NCBI RefSeq assembly: GCF_003025595.1
Contig: NZ_PYMI01000009.1
Coordinates: 1-64,000 of the forward strand
Direction: 5' to 3'
DNA: 64,000 nt
Origin: Photobacterium ganghwense
GTDB lineage: Bacteria > Pseudomonadota > Gammaproteobacteria > Enterobacterales > Vibrionaceae
The translations under genes and the position numbers were made by a program. A model generated the notes under the pieces. It saw only the letters and a program-made list of their open reading frames with translations, had not been told where the DNA came from and did no database searches. This document shows positions 54,782 through 63,749 of this stretch, piece by piece (the first letter of the stretch is position 1; each line of letters opens with the position of its first letter).

Positions 54782-54883
54782 TTTGGGCGCTGGGCCGACT
54801 TACCAGTCGGCTCGATTATCGTTTACTGGCGTGACGTCGTGCTCGACAAAACAAATTTGCAAACCAGCAAACCAGCAAACCAA

Positions 54884-55813
54884 CTACCATTCCGACAGCG
54901 CTGGCATAGCCACCAGGTAGGCGTCAAAATCGAACACCACCTGACGCGGTTCGATCCGGCGCAGTACCACTCCCGGCGCAATCTCATCCCCTTCATAGGC
55001 TTCACGACCATTCACTTTGACCCAACGGCTGTTCGCCGTGGAGGCGTAGATATGGGTCTGGAAATTCAACGTCGGGATCCGTTTTTGTACCGAAGCCGGT
55101 AAATCGCCAATTGCGATCGGCTCAGGCTCAGTTTTTACCGGGGCCGGTGCCACCTCATCAACCACCATTTTCTGTGCATACCCAGCGGATGTTTCATCGC
55201 CACGGGTCGCAGCAATCGCCGATCGCAGATGGGCAGCCAGCTCAGGAGAGACATCGGAATAATCCAGGCCATCCAGATCCCAGCTGTCCGCGGCTGGCTC
55301 CGCCTGGGACAGGGTGTCATCGGCAGGCAGCGCTTCCGCATACGGATCAACATACGGGTTGTCAGCATCAGCCTGGGACGAGGCGCTTGGCGCGTACCGA
55401 TACGATTCGTCAGCAGCCAGGCTCAGGCGAGGCAGCGGCTCCGTATAAAACTCCGGGTAAGGTAAGCGTTCAATGCCTGCGGGATACGTTCGGCTCCCTG
55501 CCCCTTCCAACATTGCCCCGGCGACGGTGTCATCCGGGGCAGACAATGCTGGTGCTGGCTCCGTTGCTTGCGTCATTGGCGAAGACACATCAGCGGCAAG
55601 CTGAGGCACACCGCCAGCCAGCCAGCCCTGCGTATACCCGGTATAAACCAGCATCCCCGCTACCGGGAGCAGAAAGCTCAGCAGCGGCAGACCCCAGCGT
55701 CGTACCGGCGGTTCAGTGACGACCGAACCGCTCGTGCGGGCCCGGCTGAGTGACGGTGAACGCGGCTGGCGCTGGGCTTCGGACTGGGCAATGGCAGATA
55801 ATAACTTGGACAT
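54884..55813 (-). CDS. exeB: type II secretion protein ExeB/GspB
   Basis: A 309-residue bitopic inner-membrane protein: cytoplasmic start, one helix (about residues 40-58), a long Pro/Ala/Glu-rich periplasmic linker (about 70-225), and a C-terminal domain with LNFQTHIYA, SRWVKVNGREAYEGD and VLRRIEPRQVVFDF. In Aeromonas, ExeA and ExeB form a complex needed to insert the ExeD secretin ring through peptidoglycan. Its start overlaps the exeA stop by one base. The linker is long for the family. Confidence 0.9.
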   Translation of the reverse strand: MSKLLSAIAQSEAQRQPRSPSLSRARTSGSVVTEPPVRRWGLPLLSFLLPVAGMLVYTGYTQGWLAGGVPQLAADVSSPMTQATEPAPALSAPDDTVAGAMLEGAGSRTYPAGIERLPYPEFYTEPLPRLSLAADESYRYAPSASSQADADNPYVDPYAEALPADDTLSQAEPAADSWDLDGLDYSDVSPELAAHLRSAIAATRGDETSAGYAQKMVVDEVAPAPVKTEPEPIAIGDLPASVQKRIPTLNFQTHIYASTANSRWVKVNGREAYEGDEIAPGVVLRRIEPRQVVFDFDAYLVAMPALSEW

Positions 55814-57525
55814 TAACTTCTCTCCGGTTGCAGCGTCGGGCCCGGTAAATTCAGAGCGGCATCAATCACCATCAGAGTCCGGGGACCGGCGATGCCGTCG
55901 GCAGACAAATCCTGTGCGCGCTGGAACCGGCGCAGTTTATCCAGCAACCTCTGCTCGAAGGTATCCTGCCCGCTCTGCGCCTCACCCAGAATACTGCTCA
56001 GCTGACGATCCAGCCAGCGGACTCTCGGCCCCTGTTGGCCATAGCGGATCGCACTCTTATCCCCCAGCGGCGGCCGCCATAACAGGGTGTACTCCCCGTT
56101 CCAACGAGCATTCAGCCAGTTCGGGCTGACCGCAATGCGCTCCCCCGCCAGCAACAACTCAACCTGATCACGCCCGATAGCGTATAAGGTGGCGTAATAC
56201 GCGGGGCCAGCTGGATCGCTGAGCGACAAAATGGCCGGGCGATTGGTAATCCCCAACTGCTCCAAATCACCTTTGCCGCGGAAACAGCTCATGGCAATCA
56301 GGCTGCCGGATTCACAGTTCGCCTGATTCAGGTTGGTCTCATAGCCCCACAGGCGAAACAGCTCCTGCATCGCCTGACGCTCTGAATCAGCCAGGCGGAT
56401 CAGGTGCTGCCAGCGGGCGTCAGCGGTGGCTGTCTGCATCGCAAGCGACGTTGACGACGTCTGCTGTGCGGTCACCGGTATTGCCGTTTCTGTCACGGCT
56501 CCTGTCGATATCACTGGCTGCCCGGCAGACACAGACGTTGCCGGTTTGGCCATGGATGCGGATAGCAGCTTCGGAAACGGCGCACTGACGCCCGGAATAG
56601 CGCCGAGCAGATACGCGCCGCCCAGCGCCACAGCCAAGCCAGCGGCCAACGCCAAGCTGGCCGGACGACCTGTGGGTTTGGCCGCGCCTGACATCGCTTC
56701 TGCCGGTTGTGAGGGCAATTGCCAGCTCAAAACCTCATCGCACGCTTTCGCAACCACATCACGGCTGAGCTGGTGCATACTGTGCTGGTGTCCCAGCTGC
56801 ATCGCTTTGTCACACACCAGGTTAATCAAGCGCGGGATGCCACCGGTCGCCTTGGCAATTTGCTGGGCCTGCGCTGGCGCAAACACCTGATGTAAACAAT
56901 CCACCGCCCGCAGGCGGTAATTAATGTATTCGCACACTTCCTCACCGGTCAGCGGCAACAGGTGGTAACGGGTGGTGATCCGTTGTGCCAGCTGACGCAA
57001 TCTTTCCTGTTGGAGCAACTGTTGCAGCTCCGGCTGGCCGACCAGCACCACCTTAAGCAATTTGGTACTGTCCGTTTCCAGGTTAGTAAGCAACCGCAGT
57101 TGTTCCAGCACATCTGGCATCAGATGCTGCGCTTCATCAATCAACAGCAGGGTCTGCCGACCGTTGCGGTGGTTTTCCAACAGATGCTGATAAATAGCGT
57201 CAGTCAGCTGCTTGAGATTGGCATCAGCCGGATAGCTGATAGCCAGCTCATCGCACAGGCTGGCCAGCAGATCACGGGTCGACAGCGAAGGGTTCAGTAC
57301 GACGGCCACCTGAGTTTCCTGCGGCAACCGAGCCACCAGGGAACGCAGCACCGTGGTTTTGCCGGTACCGACCTCACCGGTTAGCAGGCCAAAACCGCCG
57401 CCTCCGTTCAGGCTGGCCAGCATATGCGTCAGTGCTTCACGGTGGCGCTCGCTCAGATACAAAAAGCGTGCGCTCGGCACAATTGAAAACGGCGATTCCG
57501 ATATGCCGTAGAATTCCTGGTACAT
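55813..57525 (-). CDS. exeA: type II secretion ATPase ExeA/GspA
   Basis: A 570-residue AAA+ ATPase. Walker A is GEVGTGKTT (about residue 48), Walker B is LLLIDEAQHL (about 128), with GIPRLINLVCDKA as sensor-2 region. A transmembrane helix (about 290-310) leads to a periplasmic part ending in a peptidoglycan-binding domain (LRRFQRAQDLSADGIAGPRT). I chose the ATG at 57525 because the product begins MYQEFYGISESPFS as in ExeA. The ATG at 57540 lacks a better ribosome-binding site. Operon with exeB. Confidence 0.93.
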   Translation of the reverse strand: MYQEFYGISESPFSIVPSARFLYLSERHREALTHMLASLNGGGGFGLLTGEVGTGKTTVLRSLVARLPQETQVAVVLNPSLSTRDLLASLCDELAISYPADANLKQLTDAIYQHLLENHRNGRQTLLLIDEAQHLMPDVLEQLRLLTNLETDSTKLLKVVLVGQPELQQLLQQERLRQLAQRITTRYHLLPLTGEEVCEYINYRLRAVDCLHQVFAPAQAQQIAKATGGIPRLINLVCDKAMQLGHQHSMHQLSRDVVAKACDEVLSWQLPSQPAEAMSGAAKPTGRPASLALAAGLAVALGGAYLLGAIPGVSAPFPKLLSASMAKPATSVSAGQPVISTGAVTETAIPVTAQQTSSTSLAMQTATADARWQHLIRLADSERQAMQELFRLWGYETNLNQANCESGSLIAMSCFRGKGDLEQLGITNRPAILSLSDPAGPAYYATLYAIGRDQVELLLAGERIAVSPNWLNARWNGEYTLLWRPPLGDKSAIRYGQQGPRVRWLDRQLSSILGEAQSGQDTFEQRLLDKLRRFQRAQDLSADGIAGPRTLMVIDAALNLPGPTLQPERS

Positions 57526-57739
57526 GCCATCAGCTCTCATCAATGGGCGTAAGGGGAAATAGGGTTACGTTACCTGTACCCTGCCTGAATGTATAGCCCC
57601 GACCCCCTGTGATCGCCGTCATTTCATAACGGATCACAATCAGTTAAGCCATTCGTGTTCAGTGCCCGGTTTGATATACTTGAAAATAAAAAGTTCAGCG
57701 CAATTCGCGTTTCAGTCCGCGAAACAAGAGGAAAAGACA

Positions 57740-58969
57740 TTGCAGACATATTTGGTTGGCGGGGCCGTTCGAGATGCCTTACTCGGATTGGCAGTGAAAG
57801 ACAAAGACTGGGTGGTGGTCGGTGCCACTCCGGCACAAATGCTGGAGCGGGGCTATACCCAGGTCGGCAGCGACTTTCCGGTCTTCCTGCACCCGAAAAC
57901 CAAAGAGGAGCACGCCCTGGCCCGCACCGAGCGGAAATCCGGCAAAGGCTATACCGGTTTTGTCTGCTACTCCTCCCCCGATGTGACCCTTGAACAGGAT
58001 CTGATGCGGCGCGATCTGACCATCAATGCCATTGCGCAGGCCCAGGACGGCAGCCTGATTGACCCTTACCACGGCCAGCAGGATCTGGCGCAACGGCTTC
58101 TGCGCCATGTTTCTCCGGCCTTTGTTGAAGACCCGCTGCGCGTGCTGCGGGTGGCCCGCTTTGCTGCCCGGTTTGCGCATCTGGGCTTCAGCGTTGCCCC
58201 GGATACCATGGCACTGATGCAAGAAATGGTGGTGGCCGGCGAGCTGGAAGCGCTGACCCCTGAGCGGGTCTGGATGGAATGGGAAAAGTCACTACAGACT
58301 CCGAACCCGGAAGTTTTCCTCAAAGTCCTGCGCCAGTGCGGGGCTCTGGCGGTGATCATGCCGGAGATTCACAACCTGTTTGGCGTTCCGCAGCCGGAAA
58401 AATGGCACCCGGAAATTGACTGTGGGATCCATACCATAATGGTGGCCAAGCAGGCCGCGCTCCTCAGCGAGTCGCTGCAGGTGCGTTTTGCCGCTCAGGT
58501 ACACGATCTGGGTAAGGCACTGACTCCGCCGGCGGAGTGGCCAAGCCATAAGATGCACTGCCAGACAGGACTGGGCGCAATCAAGCAACTGTGCCAGCGC
58601 CTCCGGGTTCCGAACGAATATCGGGACACCGCCCTGTTTGTCTGTGCCCAACACACGAAAGTGCACCACGCCAACGAACTGCGTCCGGCCACCTTCGTCA
58701 CTTTGTTTGATCAGATCGATGCCTGGCGCAAACCGGAGCGGGTCGAGCAACTGGCGCAATGCTGCCGCGCAGATATCCGCGGCCGCACCGGGTTCGAGCA
58801 GGATCCGTACCCGCAGGCTGACTGGCTGCTGGCCGCTTTTTCGGCGGCACAGGCGGTCGAGGTCAAACCGATTGTAGAAGCAGGTTTTCAGGGTAAGGCG
58901 ATCAAAGAGCAACTGGCACTGCGCCGGGCCGAAGCGATAAAAGCCGTTCTGGCCCCGCTCCGGGGATAA
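57740..58969 (+). CDS. cca: multifunctional CCA tRNA nucleotidyltransferase
   Basis: A 409-residue enzyme that builds or repairs the CCA 3' end of tRNAs. The class II nucleotidyltransferase head (YLVGGAVRDALLG, RRDLTINAIA) is followed by neck and body helices and a C-terminal HD domain (QVHDLGKALTP, residues ~230-410) with phosphatase/phosphodiesterase activity in E. coli. No ATG fits: the conserved start is the TTG at 57740 (LQTYLVGG), nine bases after GAGG. The upstream ATG at 57662 would add 26 unrelated residues. Confidence 0.93.
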   Translation: MQTYLVGGAVRDALLGLAVKDKDWVVVGATPAQMLERGYTQVGSDFPVFLHPKTKEEHALARTERKSGKGYTGFVCYSSPDVTLEQDLMRRDLTINAIAQAQDGSLIDPYHGQQDLAQRLLRHVSPAFVEDPLRVLRVARFAARFAHLGFSVAPDTMALMQEMVVAGELEALTPERVWMEWEKSLQTPNPEVFLKVLRQCGALAVIMPEIHNLFGVPQPEKWHPEIDCGIHTIMVAKQAALLSESLQVRFAAQVHDLGKALTPPAEWPSHKMHCQTGLGAIKQLCQRLRVPNEYRDTALFVCAQHTKVHHANELRPATFVTLFDQIDAWRKPERVEQLAQCCRADIRGRTGFEQDPYPQADWLLAAFSAAQAVEVKPIVEAGFQGKAIKEQLALRRAEAIKAVLAPLRG

Positions 58970-59017
58970 CTCCAGACAGGCAGTTCATCGCCAAACTGTC
59001 CGCCGCACCCGCATAAA

Positions 59018-59047
59018 CAAAAAGCCCGGCAAGATGCCGAGCTTTTG
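59018..59047. terminator. terminator between cca and uppP
   Basis: An imperfect stem AAAAGCCCGGC/GCCGAGCTTTT between convergent genes, ending in T-rich sequence. Confidence 0.65.
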
Positions 59048-59123
59048 CAATGTTGTGATCTGTCGTTTGTAACTTGTCTTGGTACGTTGTGACGACGCGA
59101 TAGCGTGCCTAATCAAACAAGCC

Positions 59124-59927
59124 TCAGTTACTCATCAAGAAGGCCAGCAGACCCACACCCAGCAGCAGGCGGTAAATCACAAACGGGAACATCCCTAAAC
59201 GCGTCACCAGCTTCAAGAACACGTGAATACACGCGTAAGCACTGACAAACGACACAGCGAAGCCAATCCCCAGCGCGCCGACCTGAATAGGCGCACCGCT
59301 GGTCACCAGTTTGGTACCCAGGTAGCTGCCCGCCAGCAGAATGATCGGAATCGACATCAGGAACGAAAAGCGCGCTGCCGCTTCACGGGTAAAGCCCAGG
59401 TACAGCGCCGCAGTCATGGTCGCCCCAGAACGCGAAGTGCCCGGGATCATCGCTGCGGCCTGTGCTAGGCCAATAAACAGTGAACGTTTCCAGTCAGCCG
59501 CGTACTCGTCAACCTGCTGGCTGGCACGCTTATCCACCCACCACAACAGCAGGCCAAATACGATGGTGGTGATCGCAATCACCCAGGCCGAGCGCAGGTA
59601 GAGTTCAATAAAGTCTTTCATCATCAGGCCGAAAATACAGGCCGGAATCGTCGCCAGCACAATCATCCATGCCAGCTGAGATTCCGCCGTATGCTTGCGG
59701 CGGAAGATCGAACCCACCCAGGCACTGAGCAGGGTCACCACTTCCTTACGGAAATAACCGATCACCGCCGCCAGCGTCCCGACATGCACAGCCACATCAA
59801 AAGCCAGTCCCTGATCTTCCCAGCCCAGTACGGCCGACGGCAAAATCAGGTGAGCAGAACTTGAGATCGGCAAAAATTCCGTCAACCCCTGGATCAGGGC
59901 CAACACAAAGGCTTCAAAATGACTCAT
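59124..59927 (-). CDS. uppP: undecaprenyl-diphosphatase UppP (BacA)
   Basis: A 267-residue membrane enzyme that dephosphorylates undecaprenyl diphosphate, recycling the lipid carrier for peptidoglycan and O-antigen. Both inverted-repeat motifs are intact: LTEFLPISSSAHL near the N-terminus and MIPGTSRSGATM near residue 165. It lies 9 bp after folK on the same strand. Confidence 0.96.
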   Translation of the reverse strand: MSHFEAFVLALIQGLTEFLPISSSAHLILPSAVLGWEDQGLAFDVAVHVGTLAAVIGYFRKEVVTLLSAWVGSIFRRKHTAESQLAWMIVLATIPACIFGLMMKDFIELYLRSAWVIAITTIVFGLLLWWVDKRASQQVDEYAADWKRSLFIGLAQAAAMIPGTSRSGATMTAALYLGFTREAAARFSFLMSIPIILLAGSYLGTKLVTSGAPIQVGALGIGFAVSFVSAYACIHVFLKLVTRLGMFPFVIYRLLLGVGLLAFLMSN

Positions 59928-59936
59928 TAACTGTCC

Positions 59937-60422
59937 TTAAAATACAAAATCTTCCACAGGCCACAACGCCTGCTCAAACGTGCTTACCTGCCACAGCTGA
60001 GCAATGGTCCGACCGTCACCGGGGATTGTCAGCTCAGGGCTCAGCTCTGCCAGCGGCTGTAAGACAAACGCAAACCGAAAAATATCCGTACGCGGTAAAA
60101 TTGGTTGGCTTTGTTGAATGGTGTCGCCGTACATCAGCAGATCCAAATCCAGCGTCCGGCTCTGGTATTTGGCCGCCTCCGGTGAGCGGCCATACTTAAT
60201 TTCCAGTTGCTTGAGCGTCTGGTGCAGCTTATCCAACGATAACGACGTTTTCATGGCAACCACACAATTGTAAAAGTTCGGTCCGGAGAAACCGACCGGC
60301 TCAGCCTCGAACACGGTCGAAACCTGAAAATCCGCACCGAGTTTTTGCAATTCCGCGATCGCAGCCTGAATATGGTATTCCCGCTCGATATTCGAGCCCA
60401 GGCTGATATACACAGTGGTCAC
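59937..60422 (-). CDS. folK: 6-hydroxymethyl-dihydropterin pyrophosphokinase
   Basis: A 161-residue enzyme transferring pyrophosphate from ATP to the pterin in folate synthesis. The motifs SLGSNIE, YNCVVAMKT and RTLDLDLLMYGD (catalytic aspartates) are present. The start is a GTG at 60422, overlapping the folB stop codon as GTGA, which indicates coupled translation. This is the second, vibrio-type folK location beside folB, not the pcnB-folK arrangement. Confidence 0.93.
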   Translation of the reverse strand: MTTVYISLGSNIEREYHIQAAIAELQKLGADFQVSTVFEAEPVGFSGPNFYNCVVAMKTSLSLDKLHQTLKQLEIKYGRSPEAAKYQSRTLDLDLLMYGDTIQQSQPILPRTDIFRFAFVLQPLAELSPELTIPGDGRTIAQLWQVSTFEQALWPVEDFVF

Positions 60423-60772
60423 TTAGTGCCTCGTTCAATCACCACACCGACACCACGGGCATTAGCAACCGCGCCAGGTTTGGTCACTCGTACCCGAAGC
60501 CAGGGCACGGAAAATTGGGTCATGATCAAGCCGGCAATTTCCTCTGCCACTCGCTCCACCAGCAAGAAACGGCCATTCTGAATATGGTCGGTAACCGCCT
60601 GGCTAACCGCCGCATAATCCAGGGCATAGGCCACATCGTCACTGTCTGCTGCCGGACGGTTATCGTGAGCCATCTCCAGATCTAGCACCAGCTTCTGTTT
60701 GATTTCCTGCTCCCAGTCATACACTCCAATAGTGGCAATGACTTCAAGATGTTCGATAAATACTGAATCCAT
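60419..60772 (-). CDS. folB: dihydroneopterin aldolase
   Basis: A 117-residue enzyme that cleaves dihydroneopterin to 6-hydroxymethyl-dihydropterin, the substrate of FolK. IGVYDWEQEIKQ and RFLLVERVAEEIA carry the conserved active-site tyrosine and glutamates. I chose the ATG at 60772 over the TTG at 60778. It overlaps folK by four bases and is divergent from plsY. Confidence 0.94.
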   Translation of the reverse strand: MDSVFIEHLEVIATIGVYDWEQEIKQKLVLDLEMAHDNRPAADSDDVAYALDYAAVSQAVTDHIQNGRFLLVERVAEEIAGLIMTQFSVPWLRVRVTKPGAVANARGVGVVIERGTK

Positions 60773-60975
60773 GTTCAATCGCTAATTTTGTTAGAGGTCG
60801 GATACCTAATTTGAGCTAAAACGCGTATTATCGGGTCGAAATCGTCGATATAATACGTTGTTGATTTCAAGCTCACCCAGTTGCCTATGTGAGGCGGGCT
60901 AGCACTATACCATAGGCCGGCCAATGAGTGAGTAAGGATTTAATCAGCGCGGCGCGCTGGCAAACGGAGCCCTGC

Positions 60976-61599
60976 ATGACCCCACTTGTTCTCTTGATCA
61001 TTATCGGCGCCTATCTGCTTGGCTCAATATCCAGTGCGGTATTGATCTGCCGACTGTACGGCCTGCCCGATCCGCGAGAATCAGGCTCCGGCAACCCCGG
61101 TGCAACCAATGTGTTACGGCTGGGCGGTCGCGGTGCGGCGGCAATGGTGCTGCTGTGCGATATCCTCAAAGGTATGCTTCCGGTCTGGCTGAGTTACCTC
61201 ATCGGGGTGAATCCGTTTCTGCTGGGTTTCATCGGCATCGCGGCCTGTCTGGGCCACATCTACCCTATCTTTTTTCATTTTCGCGGCGGGAAAGGGGTGG
61301 CGACGGCGTTTGGTGCCCTCGCGCCAATCGGCTGGGATCTGAGCGGGATGCTGGCTGGCACCTGGCTGCTGACGGTACTGGTCACCGGTTATTCATCCAT
61401 GGGGTCAATGGTCACGGCACTGGCAGCGCCGCTGTTTACCTGGTGGGTCAAACCGGAGTACACCATGCCGGTAGCAATGCTGTCGTGCCTGATTGTATTT
61501 CGTCATCACGACAATGTCCGGCGCTTGCTAGATGGCAAAGAATCGAAGATCTGGAAAAAATTCAGCCGCACCGGTAAAACCACGCCCCCTCAGGAATAA
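60976..61599 (+). CDS. plsY: glycerol-3-phosphate acyltransferase PlsY
   Basis: A 207-residue polytopic enzyme that acylates glycerol 3-phosphate from acyl-phosphate. The three conserved loops are intact: GSGNPGATNVLR (about 38-49), HIYPIFFHFRGGKGVAT (about 95-111) and the late VFRHHDN motif. I chose the ATG at 60976, because upstream in-frame sequence lacks the family start. Divergent from folB, as in most gammaproteobacteria. Confidence 0.95.
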   Translation: MTPLVLLIIIGAYLLGSISSAVLICRLYGLPDPRESGSGNPGATNVLRLGGRGAAAMVLLCDILKGMLPVWLSYLIGVNPFLLGFIGIAACLGHIYPIFFHFRGGKGVATAFGALAPIGWDLSGMLAGTWLLTVLVTGYSSMGSMVTALAAPLFTWWVKPEYTMPVAMLSCLIVFRHHDNVRRLLDGKESKIWKKFSRTGKTTPPQE

Positions 61600-61675
61600 C
61601 CGCTTCCCGGATAGCGCCGCTTACTCAGTACGGCCGTTTGGTCACTGCCGTGGCAGGTACACGCGACAGCGCAAC

Positions 61676-62695
61676 TCAGTTGTCGATGGGCTTTAGCTGA
61701 TCAATCGGCCAACGCGGATGAGCTTTCACGCTCAGATCAGAGCTTTCCTGATTTTTCAGACGCTGCATCCCCGCATACGCAATCATCGCACCGTTGTCGG
61801 TACAAAACTCAGTCCGCGGGTAGAACACTTCCCCGTTCATTTTGGTCATCATGGCTTCCAGCTGCTCACGCAGGTGCTTATTCGCACTGACCCCACCGGC
61901 AATCACCAGACGCTTAAAGCCTGTCTGCTTCAGAGCACGCTTGCATTTGATTGCCAGAGTATCCACCACGGCCTCCTGGAACGCGTAAGCGATGTCAGCA
62001 CGTGTCTGCTCATCGTCACCGTTGGCACGGATGGTGTTGGCAGCAAATGTTTTCAGGCCAGAAAAGCTAAAGTCCAGCCCCGGACGGTCGGTCATAGGAC
62101 GCGGGAAGGTGAAACGCCCCGGCATGCCTTTCTCTGCCAGACGAGACAGCAGCGGGCCCCCCGGATAATCCAGTCCCATCAGCTTCGCCGTCTTATCGAA
62201 CGCTTCACCGGCCGCATCATCAATTGATTCACCCAGAATCTGATACTCACCGATAGCACGTACTTCCACCATCATGGTGTGTCCGCCGGAAACCAGCAGT
62301 GCCACAAACGGAAAGGCTGGCGGATTGTCTTCCAGCATCGGGGCCAACAGGTGGCCTTCCATATGGTGAACCGCAACCGCAGGCAGGTTCCACGCATACG
62401 CCAGGCTGCGCCCGATGGTTGCGCCAACCAGCAGTGCACCGACCAGGCCCGGCCCCGCGGTGTACGCCACACCATCCAGATCAGCCGGTGTCAGGCCAGC
62501 GTTTTTCAGCGCTTCTTTGATCAGCGGAATGGTCTTTTTGACATGGTCACGCGAAGCCAGCTCAGGCACCACACCACCGTAGTCAGCATGCAGTTTTACC
62601 TGGCTGTACAGCTCGTGGGCCAACAGGCCTTTTTCATCATCGAAAATCGCTACACCTGTTTCGTCACAGGAGGTTTCGATGCCCAGTATACGCAT
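61676..62695 (-). CDS. tsaD: tRNA N6-threonylcarbamoyladenosine transferase TsaD
   Basis: A 339-residue ASKHA-fold subunit that transfers the threonylcarbamoyl group to A37 of ANN-decoding tRNAs with TsaB and TsaE. The metal-binding VHHMEGHLLAP (about 108-118), the N-terminal LGIETSCDETG and SGGHTMMVEVR are intact. It is divergent from rpsU, the universal gammaproteobacterial arrangement. Confidence 0.97.
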   Translation of the reverse strand: MRILGIETSCDETGVAIFDDEKGLLAHELYSQVKLHADYGGVVPELASRDHVKKTIPLIKEALKNAGLTPADLDGVAYTAGPGLVGALLVGATIGRSLAYAWNLPAVAVHHMEGHLLAPMLEDNPPAFPFVALLVSGGHTMMVEVRAIGEYQILGESIDDAAGEAFDKTAKLMGLDYPGGPLLSRLAEKGMPGRFTFPRPMTDRPGLDFSFSGLKTFAANTIRANGDDEQTRADIAYAFQEAVVDTLAIKCKRALKQTGFKRLVIAGGVSANKHLREQLEAMMTKMNGEVFYPRTEFCTDNGAMIAYAGMQRLKNQESSDLSVKAHPRWPIDQLKPIDN

Positions 62696-62775
62696 AACAA
62701 CCTCTATACTTATGGTAATTGGAGGCCATACTACCGCTGTTGACAGAAATTAACCAGTTCAGGGTTGTAGAATGC

Positions 62776-62805
62776 TTTACAAACGCCCCCAGATCAGATT
62801 AGAAT
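62776..62805 (+). promoter_or_regulatory. promoter of the rpsU operon
   Basis: -35 TTTACA (62776-62781) and -10 TAGAAT (62800-62805) are 18 bp apart, about 75 bp before the rpsU ATG, within the tsaD-rpsU divergent interval. Confidence 0.6.
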
Positions 62806-62879
62806 TTCGCACCATTTTTAATCAGCTGACACTTTATTGAACGTCAGCGTTAACCGAATCACTCTGAGGTGAGTATTAC

Positions 62880-63095
62880 ATGCCAGTAATCAAAGTACGT
62901 GAAAACGAACCGTTTGACGTAGCACTACGTCGTTTCAAGCGCTCTTGCGAAAAAGCAGGTATCCTTTCTGAAGTTCGTCGTCGTGAGCACTTCGAAAAGC
63001 CTACTACAGTACGTAAGCGCGCTAAAGCAGCGGCTGTTAAGCGTCACCTGAAGAAATTGGCTCGCGAAAACGCGCGTCGCGTTCGTCTGTACTAA
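62880..63095 (+). CDS. rpsU: 30S ribosomal protein S21
   Basis: A 71-residue, strongly basic ribosomal protein (VIKVRENEPFDVALRRFKRS; RKRAKAAAVKRHLKK). It is near the 16S anti-Shine-Dalgarno and helps initiation. It is the first gene of the macromolecular synthesis operon rpsU-(yqeY)-dnaG-rpoD. GAGGTGA precedes the ATG. Confidence 0.98.
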   Translation: MPVIKVRENEPFDVALRRFKRSCEKAGILSEVRRREHFEKPTTVRKRAKAAAVKRHLKKLARENARRVRLY

Positions 63096-63123
63096 TCTCT
63101 GAGATTAACAGAAGGAACGTGTT

Positions 63124-63567
63124 ATGACCCTGATTGAGCGTCTTAAAGACGAACAAAAGGCGGCAATGAAGGCGAAAGACAAACCTCGCCTTGGTGCCAT
63201 CCGTCTTGCTATGGCTGCCATTAAGCAGCGTGAAGTTGACGAGAAGATCACTCTTTCCGATGACGACGTGCTGGCAGTGCTGACTAAGATGGTCAAGCAA
63301 CGCCGTGACTCTGCAGCTCAATACGAAGCTGCCGAGCGCCAAGATCTTGCTGATGCCGAGCTTGCTGAAATTAAAGTACTGGAAGAATTCATGCCTCAAC
63401 CACTGAGCGAAGACGAAGTCGTTGCTCTGTTGGATGCGGCAATTGCTGAAACCGGTGCTGCCAGCATGCAGGACATGGGCAAACTGATGGCTGTGCTGAA
63501 GCCTCAGATTCAGGGTCGTGCCGATATGGGTAAAGTTAGCCAACTGGTGAAAGCCAAGCTCGGTTAA
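63124..63567 (+). CDS. yqeY: GatB/YqeY domain protein
   Basis: A 147-residue helical protein of the YqeY family, homologous to the tRNA-binding tail of the amidotransferase GatB (LIERLKDEQKAAMKAKDK, EFMPQPLSEDEV, GRADMGKVSQLVKAKL). Its role is unclear, but possible tRNA binding is inferred from the family. It is inserted between rpsU and dnaG, 28 bp after rpsU, as in other vibrios and pseudomonads. Confidence 0.93.
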   Translation: MTLIERLKDEQKAAMKAKDKPRLGAIRLAMAAIKQREVDEKITLSDDDVLAVLTKMVKQRRDSAAQYEAAERQDLADAELAEIKVLEEFMPQPLSEDEVVALLDAAIAETGAASMQDMGKLMAVLKPQIQGRADMGKVSQLVKAKLG

Positions 63568-63589
63568 TCCCTCTACCCAGTTTCTGCAG

Positions 63590-63637
63590 CAAGCCGTGCT
63601 ATCCGGTTTTTCGGAATGCGCGGCTTGTTTGTATATT
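63590..63637 (+). terminator. attenuating terminator between yqeY and dnaG
   Basis: Nested stems CAAGCCG.../...CGGCTTG enclose ATCCG/CGGAT-like arms and are followed by TTTGTATATTT. It corresponds in position to the E. coli terminator that reduces dnaG expression relative to rpsU. Confidence 0.65.
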
Positions 63638-63749
63638 TCAGTCAGGCTTTTCCCTGACATCAATTCAAAGCGCTGTTGCCCCCTCTCCACGCTGGTGCGA
63701 ACGTTTTGACTTGATTCTGTTCCATTGAATCTCAGGTAACACGCACTCT

